A DNA stretch of 64,000 nt from Bacillota bacterium (GTDB lineage: Bacteria > Bacillota > Clostridia > Christensenellales > CAG-138): positions 80,945-144,944 of the forward strand of contig JAEYCM010000001.1 in assembly GCA_023455425.1 (NCBI GenBank), given 5' to 3'. A program made the translations under genes and the position numbers. Shown piece by piece: positions 58,544 to 64,000 of the stretch (its first letter is position 1; every line of letters starts with the position of its first letter). The notes under the pieces are model-generated. The model saw only the letters and a program-made list of their open reading frames with translations, had not been told where the DNA came from and did no database searches.

Positions 58544-60565
58544 CTAGGCCTGCGCATTCATCCATGCATTCAATTCCGCCACAATCCGGTCCCGCTCTTC
58601 CCTGCGCCCTTTTTCAGCGTTAAAACGGATGCCGGGGCCGATGGTAAGCGTCCGCTTGAATTTATCTGCATATACCGGATAAAATGTGGTGCAGTGGCCC
58701 GTGCGCTTATAATACTCCGCGCCGATGGACGCAAAGCCGGAATAAAACTCCGATACGCCCTGCTGCCTGTAATTTTGTTCCCCCGGGTTTTCCGGAAACA
58801 GCAAAATGTTGTCCTCATACTCCATGGCGTCCACCGTCAGGCGCATGGTGTTGATGACCTCCCGCGCGGTTCCGCGGTATACAGGGATAGGATCGAGCGA
58901 TTGCAGTACGAACAGGATGATGGGCGCAATAAGGTGCGGCAGGCGCGCGCGCAGCTTTTCCGGCAATATCCGGAACACATTGTTGACCCCGTTTTTTAGC
59001 TGCTTGGCGATGATATCCCGATCCAACATGCCGGATATGATCCAGGAGCGGAAATAGAACGGCAAATGCAGGTTGGTAATGAGCGGCCCGTAGATTTCCA
59101 GATGGTTGCCCACAAATACAACAGGGCCGTTCTCCACATCCACATGCTCTTTTCCTGTGACCCGGCAGGGCATCAGCGGCCGGATCATGGCGCGCACAAT
59201 ATCGGGCGCGATGCGGCGGGATTGCTTCACGAGCTTCATCTGCAAACGAGTCTTGAGCAGATCGTTCACATTGCCCGCGCGCTGCTGCGCCCGGTAGTGG
59301 GCAAGCTTCTGCGCGTAGTCCCTGTTGAGCGGCTGCATCAGCGCATAGAGCAGCGCCGCCACGATGCCCACGATGGGCCAGAACCGCATGGAGCCCAAAA
59401 GGAATTGAACCACGGGCAGACTCTGCCAGGGGTCCGTACGTCCCTCCGAAACGAATGTCACAACGGTAAGCAGGAGCACAATCAGCAGCGTAGAGAGCGT
59501 AAGGTTCCACTCCACGATCGCCTGCGTGTTTTCGCGATAGCCCGCCGTTTCTTCGGGCTTCATATCAAGTTCCAGCACCGCCCGCATGTCATATCCCATA
59601 GAAAGGATAATGGAAAGCATACAGGCTAAGCCCGTTCCCCAAAGCAGGTAGGAAATGATGCGCATAACGCCGCGAAACCAATCGAAATATCCGCCCAGAA
59701 TGGCAAGCAGCAGCAGCGCCGCGCCTCCAATAAATACGGAAGGTTTATTGACCTTCGCAAAATCCCTGCGGCGAAGCAGTTTTAACATGATGAGCGTCAT
59801 GCCGCCGACCAACACCAGCCAGACCACAAGGTCCCAAAACAGCCCGAGCACGGTGCTCTCCGGAAGGATGCGCATGGAGCAGATATAGGTCAAAAGCGCA
59901 AGATTCAAGGCAACGACCGCGCTCGACGTCATACGGTTGTAGATGCGGTAGGAAGAAACGTCAAATAGCCTGTCCGCCCCTTTCGAAAACTGTGCGGCTT
60001 TCTGCGGGGGTTCCGCCATCTGGTACGCGAACAGGGCGGCGCCCGTCGCCGCGACCATTGTCATAACCTGGACAAATGCATCCGCTGTCATCTGACCCGC
60101 TGCCATCGCCCCCACCGCGGCGCTCAGCAGCACATGCGCGATCAGCAGCAGTATGGCACGCAGCAAGGGCTGCCTCCATAGGCCCCGCGAAATGACGGCG
60201 GTAGCGCCCTGGCGAATGAGCAGCAACACAATGCAAAAGAGAAGCACGTAAAACTGTGCGTGGCCGGTCAGCACCGGGTAAATAAGAAACAGGCTTGCGC
60301 ATAAGAGCGCCGCAAGCAAAAACAGCGCGGCGCCCCGGGCATGGATTGCCGCGGGCAGCCTTGCGCTGTTATTTTTACTGAACATCCGGGCGAATACCAC
60401 CAGTACCTGCCCGGCAAGATAGAGCGCAGCGCCCAATACAGCGTTGCCCAACAGTTCTTCGCTCAGGCAGCTTGCAATGTAGAGATGAAAGGCGTCAACC
60501 AGCTTGTGAAACGCTACGCCGCGCAGCCCTCTCACTTGCCCGCCGTCTAAACCATGTTCAGCCAT
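58544..60565 (-). CDS. Polytopic membrane protein with C-terminal PlsC-like acyltransferase
   Basis: A 673-residue protein; the ATG at 60565 (MAEHGLDGGQVRGLRG) overlaps the butyrate kinase stop by 8 nt. About 430 residues hold roughly 12 membrane helices. The C-terminus (about 465-673) is PlsC-like: VVFVGNHLEIYGPLI, DPIPVYRGTAREVINTMRL and LLFPENPGE. The usual HX4D is changed: Gly, not Asp, five residues after His, with Glu at +2. Activity and acceptor unknown; may acylate a lipid or glycan. Confidence 0.82.
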   Translation of the reverse strand: MAEHGLDGGQVRGLRGVAFHKLVDAFHLYIASCLSEELLGNAVLGAALYLAGQVLVVFARMFSKNNSARLPAAIHARGAALFLLAALLCASLFLIYPVLTGHAQFYVLLFCIVLLLIRQGATAVISRGLWRQPLLRAILLLIAHVLLSAAVGAMAAGQMTADAFVQVMTMVAATGAALFAYQMAEPPQKAAQFSKGADRLFDVSSYRIYNRMTSSAVVALNLALLTYICSMRILPESTVLGLFWDLVVWLVLVGGMTLIMLKLLRRRDFAKVNKPSVFIGGAALLLLAILGGYFDWFRGVMRIISYLLWGTGLACMLSIILSMGYDMRAVLELDMKPEETAGYRENTQAIVEWNLTLSTLLIVLLLTVVTFVSEGRTDPWQSLPVVQFLLGSMRFWPIVGIVAALLYALMQPLNRDYAQKLAHYRAQQRAGNVNDLLKTRLQMKLVKQSRRIAPDIVRAMIRPLMPCRVTGKEHVDVENGPVVFVGNHLEIYGPLITNLHLPFYFRSWIISGMLDRDIIAKQLKNGVNNVFRILPEKLRARLPHLIAPIILFVLQSLDPIPVYRGTAREVINTMRLTVDAMEYEDNILLFPENPGEQNYRQQGVSEFYSGFASIGAEYYKRTGHCTTFYPVYADKFKRTLTIGPGIRFNAEKGRREERDRIVAELNAWMNAQA

Positions 60566-61643
60566 CGTATTCCTTTGCGCGTTCTTCCCCGCGCAGCACG
60601 CGCAGCACACCTTCCGCTAAAGCGCGCAATTCATCCTCCCCGGGGTATACACGCACGGGCGCAATCAGGCTCACGCGGTTTTTGATGGCCCCGGTAAAAC
60701 GGTTGCTATACGCAAGCCCGCCCGTTAAAACGATAGCGTCCACCCTACCTTCGAGCACGGCGACCATCGCGCCGATCTCCTTGGAAACCTGGTAGGCCAT
60801 AGACTCGAGCACGAGCGCCGCGTAATCGTCCCCTTCTTTAATCAGGCGTTCACACGCGCGCAGGTCGTTGGTGCCAAGATATGCGCCCATGCCGCCGCCG
60901 CGCGTGACGCGGTCAATGAGTTCCTTCTCCGTATACGCGCCGGAAAAGCACATGCGGATGAGCGGTTCCGCGGGAATGCCGCCGGTGCGCTCGGGGCTAT
61001 ATGGGCCTTCTCCCGCAAGGCCGTCGTTGACGTCGATCACGCGCCCATACCGGTGCGCGCCCACCGTGATGCCGCCGCCCATATGGGCGACGATCAGCCT
61101 GCAATCCTCATACTGGCGGCCCATTTCCTTTGCGTAACGCCGCGCCACCGCCTTTTGGTTGAGCGCGTGGAATACGCTGCGCCTCTCGATGCCGGGCATG
61201 CCGGTCAGCTTGGCGTAGGCGTCCATTTCGTCCACCACCACGGGATCTACGACATACGCGCTTTTCCCAACCTGCGCCGCAAGCTCCGCCGCCATGATCC
61301 CGCCCAGAGAGGACGCATGGGTGGCGGCCGAGGAATGGATGAGATCGTTGAGCATGCGGTCGTTCACAAGGTAGACGCCGCTGTCGATAGGCTCCACCAA
61401 TCCGCCGCGGCCCACGATGGCATCGAACACGGAAAGTTCGTATCCCATTTCCGCAAGCGCTTTTTGAATCAGCCCCAGCCGCATGCCCTTCTGGTCCACA
61501 ATGGATTGGAATTTCTCCAGTTCCCCTTTTGTATGCCGCACGATCTCCTCATGCCGCATGGTTTCGTTTTCAAATATGCCAACTTTGGTGGAGGTGGAGC
61601 CTGGGTTGATGACAAGCAGGCGGTAGCATTTCTGTTCGCTCAT
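60558..61643 (-). CDS. buk: Butyrate kinase
   Basis: A 361-residue ASKHA-fold acid kinase: LLVINPGSTSTKVGIFENE, VGRGGLVEPIDSG, VAHMGGGITVGAHRYGRVID, and ALVLESMAYQVSKEIGAMV, LTGGLAYSNRF. Makes ATP from butyryl phosphate, or the reverse; branched-chain acids are alternatives. No ptb gene is next to it. Overlaps the acyltransferase gene. AGGAGAATGCT upstream. Confidence 0.96.
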   Translation of the reverse strand: MSEQKCYRLLVINPGSTSTKVGIFENETMRHEEIVRHTKGELEKFQSIVDQKGMRLGLIQKALAEMGYELSVFDAIVGRGGLVEPIDSGVYLVNDRMLNDLIHSSAATHASSLGGIMAAELAAQVGKSAYVVDPVVVDEMDAYAKLTGMPGIERRSVFHALNQKAVARRYAKEMGRQYEDCRLIVAHMGGGITVGAHRYGRVIDVNDGLAGEGPYSPERTGGIPAEPLIRMCFSGAYTEKELIDRVTRGGGMGAYLGTNDLRACERLIKEGDDYAALVLESMAYQVSKEIGAMVAVLEGRVDAIVLTGGLAYSNRFTGAIKNRVSLIAPVRVYPGEDELRALAEGVLRVLRGEERAKEYDG

Positions 61644-61695
61644 AGCATTCTCCTTACGCTGTGTAAATCTCGTTTGAAAGTATCTACGGATTACG

Positions 61696-61739
61696 GGGGG
61701 CTCTGCCTCAAACCCCGCTTAGGGCTGTAACAGCCCTAA
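61696..61739. repeat. Two-hairpin intergenic element, copy 3
   Basis: Hairpin 1 GGGGGCTCTGCCTC (61696-61709, imperfect), hairpin 2 TTAGGGCTG-TA-CAGCCCTAA region (61719-61739). Layout as in copies at 31463 and 37706. It lies between ilvN-like and buk genes. Confidence 0.6.
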
Positions 61740-61759
61740 GAACCCTAGTCTGCTAACAG

Positions 61760-62233
61760 TTATTCCTTTTCCAGCGTGATCGCGCCCGTGCGGGCGGAAG
61801 CGACTTCGCCCTCTTTTCTGAGCGCTTCCAAGAACGCGTCGAGCGCCTTGGGCGTATCGGAAAGCTGCAACAACAGCACGCCGTTCACCTCTTCAATCAC
61901 CTGGGCCATAAATCGCTCCGCAACCGCCCTTGCCGCGGGCGTATCCGCCGTGCGCGCCACGGCAAGCTCGCGGCAGATGCAGCTTGCTTCATCAAACGCG
62001 CTCACATGGCGCACGCAGGCCAGGCGGGAAAGCCGATGCACGACGCTCGGCAGCGTTGCGTCAAAGCACTGCAAAGAAAGCGTGATTCTGGATATGGATG
62101 GGTCTGCGGTCTCCTCCGCGGCGAGGCTTTTGATGTTCCAGCCTTCCCTTCGGATCTGGGCTGTTACTCTGGTGAGCACGCCAAACTCATTGTCCACCGT
62201 AAGGGTGAGGATATGCGCTTCTCTTGTCGGCAT
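61760..62233 (-). CDS. ilvN: Acetolactate synthase small subunit (ACT-domain)
   Basis: A 157-residue protein: MPTREAHILTLTVDNEFGVL, TRVTAQIRREGWNIKSLAAE (ACT domain), ITLSLQCFDATLPSVVHRLS, and a C-terminal ALS_ss_C-like domain (LLLQLSDTPKALDAFLEALR). Regulates and activates acetolactate synthase in branched-chain amino acid synthesis. No ilvB is adjacent in the window. No T-box or attenuator is evident upstream. Confidence 0.9.
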   Translation of the reverse strand: MPTREAHILTLTVDNEFGVLTRVTAQIRREGWNIKSLAAEETADPSISRITLSLQCFDATLPSVVHRLSRLACVRHVSAFDEASCICRELAVARTADTPAARAVAERFMAQVIEEVNGVLLLQLSDTPKALDAFLEALRKEGEVASARTGAITLEKE

Positions 62234-62407
62234 AGAGGGTTCCTCCTGCTCGTTGCCCGTTTTATTTCATTATACAACATTCTTCCATATGGAAAGAATA
62301 TAAAATATCCGTTAATCCCGCCCTGCCTCATTTGACATATGTAAGGGAATGATAGTACAATCAGCGAAGAACCGCCCTGTAAAGGGCGGAAAGGTGAGGA
62401 AACATCG

Positions 62408-63547
62408 ATGAAACGAATTGCAATATTTGCCCTGTGCCTGCTGCTCATTTTGGGTGCTGTAGCCTGCGCCAAGGACCCGGGCGATACGGTGATTGCCACC
62501 GTCAATAAAAAGGACATCCTGCAGCGGGATTTTGAAGCGCCCTTTAACATGTATTTGGCCCAGTACAGCCAGGCCGGGTATGACATGCAAAACGCCGAAA
62601 ACGTAAAGGCGCTCCAGGACAGCGTATTCAACACGCTTGTTCGCTCCGAGGTCATCTACCAGCAGGCGGTTAGCCAGGGCTTTGCGCTGACTGATGAGGA
62701 AAAGGCCAATGTTACAACGGAGGCGCAGGCGCAGTACGACGCTTTGCTTTCCTCCTATGTACAGCAGGCTCAGGCGAACGGCGCGGACAACGCGGAAACT
62801 TTGGGCAAACAAACCTTCGAGGCCGCGCTCAAGGCGGAAGGCTTTACGGCGCAATCGTTCCGGAACGAGCTGGAGCAGGATATGCAAAAATCCGCAGTGA
62901 CCGCCAAGCTGGAAGAAAAAATAAAATCCGGTGTGACGCTTACCGAAGAAGAGGCCAAAGCCCGCTACGAGACGGAGTTGAACGAGCAGCGCACGGCTTA
63001 TACCAGCGACCCCGCCGCGTTTGAGGCGGCGCAAAGCGCTTACGAAGCGGGCGCGGGTACCCCGCCGCTGTATGTGCCCGAAGGATTCGTGCGCGTTAAG
63101 CACATCCTGGTTACGGACGAAGCGACTGCGAACGATCTTGTGAAGCGTATCGATGCGGGTGAGGATTTCGACGCGCTGATGGCGGAATACGGCACCGACC
63201 CCGGCATGAAGGCGGAACCCAACAAGACGCTTGGCTACTTGCTTGGCGCAAACACCAGCTTTGTGCCGGAGTTCAAGGCGGCGGGCCTGGCGCTTGCAAA
63301 CGCAGGCGACCATTCTGCGCCCGTCAAAAGCCAGTTTGGCTACCACATTATCAAGCTGGTCGAGAAGCTTCAGAGCGGGGACCGCGCGTTTGAAACGATA
63401 AAGGACGGCTATATCGCCAGTACCCTCCAAACGCTCCAGCAGGAAGCATACGAAGCCGAGGTGGAGCGCTGGACGGAGGAAGCGGATATCGTCAGTTACA
63501 TCGGCCGCATCCGCACCTTAGGCGCGGCGGCCACCGCAACCCCGTAA
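62408..63547 (+). CDS. Foldase lipoprotein, parvulin-type peptidyl-prolyl isomerase (PrsA/SurA-like)
   Basis: A 379-residue lipoprotein with lipobox ILGAVAC. SurA-N-like helical part (residues 35-205), then parvulin domain: RVKHILVTDEATANDLVKRI, FDALMAEYGTDPGM, and VKSQFGYHIIKLVEK. Helps secreted proteins fold. C-terminus returns to helix (TLQQEAYEAEVERWTEEAD). GGTGAGGAAACATCG upstream. Confidence 0.93.
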   Translation: MKRIAIFALCLLLILGAVACAKDPGDTVIATVNKKDILQRDFEAPFNMYLAQYSQAGYDMQNAENVKALQDSVFNTLVRSEVIYQQAVSQGFALTDEEKANVTTEAQAQYDALLSSYVQQAQANGADNAETLGKQTFEAALKAEGFTAQSFRNELEQDMQKSAVTAKLEEKIKSGVTLTEEEAKARYETELNEQRTAYTSDPAAFEAAQSAYEAGAGTPPLYVPEGFVRVKHILVTDEATANDLVKRIDAGEDFDALMAEYGTDPGMKAEPNKTLGYLLGANTSFVPEFKAAGLALANAGDHSAPVKSQFGYHIIKLVEKLQSGDRAFETIKDGYIASTLQTLQQEAYEAEVERWTEEADIVSYIGRIRTLGAAATATP

Positions 63548-63577
63548 TCTTTATTCGCTCGCAAGGAGGGGGAAGGC

Positions 63578-63874
63578 TTGCAGCAGCTTCAGATGGGCGT
63601 ATACCGGCTCTATGATGAAAAATCCGGCCAAAGCTTTGTGGGGTTTACCCGCAACCTTGCGGGAAGCAAAAAACGCCTGTTGTTTGAATGCAAACTCAAC
63701 GCCTGCCCCTATACGGAGCTGCAGCGGGCATATACCGAATGCGGCGGCCTCGCCTTTGAGATACTTGAAACCTACGAGCCGCATGCGGGAGCAACCGATG
63801 CAGAACTTGACGCGCACCTTAGTGCGCTTTTGATCCATCACCAGCAAATACATCGCGCAACCCCCATCCGGTAA
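63578..63874 (+). CDS. Small GIY-YIG-like protein
   Basis: A 98-residue protein with TTG start (AAGGAGGGGG upstream): MQQLQMGVYRLYDEKSGQSF, VGFTRNLAGSKKRLLFECKL, then LQRAYTECGGLAFEILETYE. The GVY...FVG...R pattern and the end ELDAHLSALLI match small GIY-YIG-type proteins. The catalytic GIY/YIG pair is degraded to GVY/FVG, so nuclease activity is uncertain. Follows the foldase by 30 nt and may be cotranscribed. Confidence 0.75.
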   Translation: MQQLQMGVYRLYDEKSGQSFVGFTRNLAGSKKRLLFECKLNACPYTELQRAYTECGGLAFEILETYEPHAGATDAELDAHLSALLIHHQQIHRATPIR

Positions 63875-63949
63875 ACCTTTTTGGGACTTCAACATACTTC
63901 CCCCTGTGTGCGAATAAGTATTGTAAAAACGCGCAACGGGGGGAATCTT

Positions 63950-64000
63950 ATGTTACACAAAAAACGCTATGCGCCGGCGGTACTCGCGTTGTGCTTGCTG
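63950..64000 (+). CDS. Start of an exported protein (cut by window edge)
   Basis: ATG at 63950 with GGGGGGAAT upstream gives MLHKKRYAPAVLALCLL, a signal peptide. Only 17 codons are in the window; nothing more can be said. Confidence 0.6.
   Translation, partial: MLHKKRYAPAVLALCLL

Noticed and set aside
61644..62408. T-box or riboswitch for the ilvN gene
   Set aside because: No T-box sequence or specifier-like structure could be recognised on the minus strand upstream of 62233.
63551..63895. 114-codon minus-strand frame
   Set aside because: Antisense to the small GIY-YIG-like gene, which has a strong ribosome site and a family pattern.
1..64000. CRISPR array or Cas genes
   Set aside because: No regularly spaced repeats with unique spacers and no Cas motifs were seen. 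The GGGTTCA array is too irregular.

Overview
This window looks like a chromosome segment of a spore-forming, fermentative member of the Clostridia (Firmicutes). Supporting genes are butyrate kinase, YlmC/YmxH, a SpoIID/LytB-like protein with peptidoglycan-binding repeats, a cortex-type amidase, NrdR, luxS/mtnN, rpsT and rpsU, plus strong GGAGG ribosome sites with frequent GTG/TTG starts. I cannot name the species from sequence alone.

Region 1 (1-6.1 kb, minus strand) is a phage- or ICE-type replication module: sigma-70 region-4 protein, SNF2 helicase, two accessory proteins, family A DNA polymerase without a 5' nuclease, and a DUF4406-like protein cut by the window edge. Region 2 (6.3-15 kb) holds a WYL regulator, a decayed WYL fragment, and a four-gene minus-strand cluster: HTH protein, Ser/Thr kinase with transmembrane segment and extracellular leucine-rich repeats, beta-helix lipoprotein, GH5 lipoprotein. 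It ends at decayed copies of the 3' end of an rlmD/rumA-type methyltransferase gene, a known integration hotspot for integrative elements.

Region 3 (15-26 kb) is a mosaic of remnants and small accessory genes: a frameshifted cell-wall-anchored surface protein fused to an ABC ATPase fragment, two cysteine-rich paralogues, GNAT, a truncated MarR gene, AT-rich VOC and cupin genes, an FMN-binding protein, nitroreductase, and a flavodoxin-like reductase coupled to a TetR gene with a long palindromic operator. A repeat array resembling an IS21-type end and a tRNA-Leu(GAG) gene close it.

Region 4 (26.4-64 kb) is mostly core-like chromosome: PhoH; a redox/iron operon (rhodanese and TlpA lipoproteins, a 46-residue CXXC protein, NapH-like Fe-S membrane protein, Rrf2 regulator, then ferritin); a DtxR regulator; rpsT; a hydroxyacid dehydrogenase; a zinc-ribbon/Ig-like membrane protein; an S41 protease; an overlapping sugar operon (GPH transporter, GH36, GH13, GH1); an OFA-type MFS transporter; spore/cell-wall proteins; DUF421-DUF4363; LysE; HD; rpsU; ylmC; nrdR-pgeF; a mini-protein carrying the decarboxylase beta-subunit motif; luxS-mtnN; butyrate kinase overlapping a membrane acyltransferase; ilvN; a parvulin-type foldase; and a small GIY-YIG-like protein.

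The least explained items are the kinase/LRR/glycan-lipoprotein cluster, the GGADGPT mini-protein, a repeated two-hairpin intergenic element whose second stem covaries between copies, and a three-stem-loop cluster upstream of ylmC. All functional calls rest on motif recognition; no database search was run.
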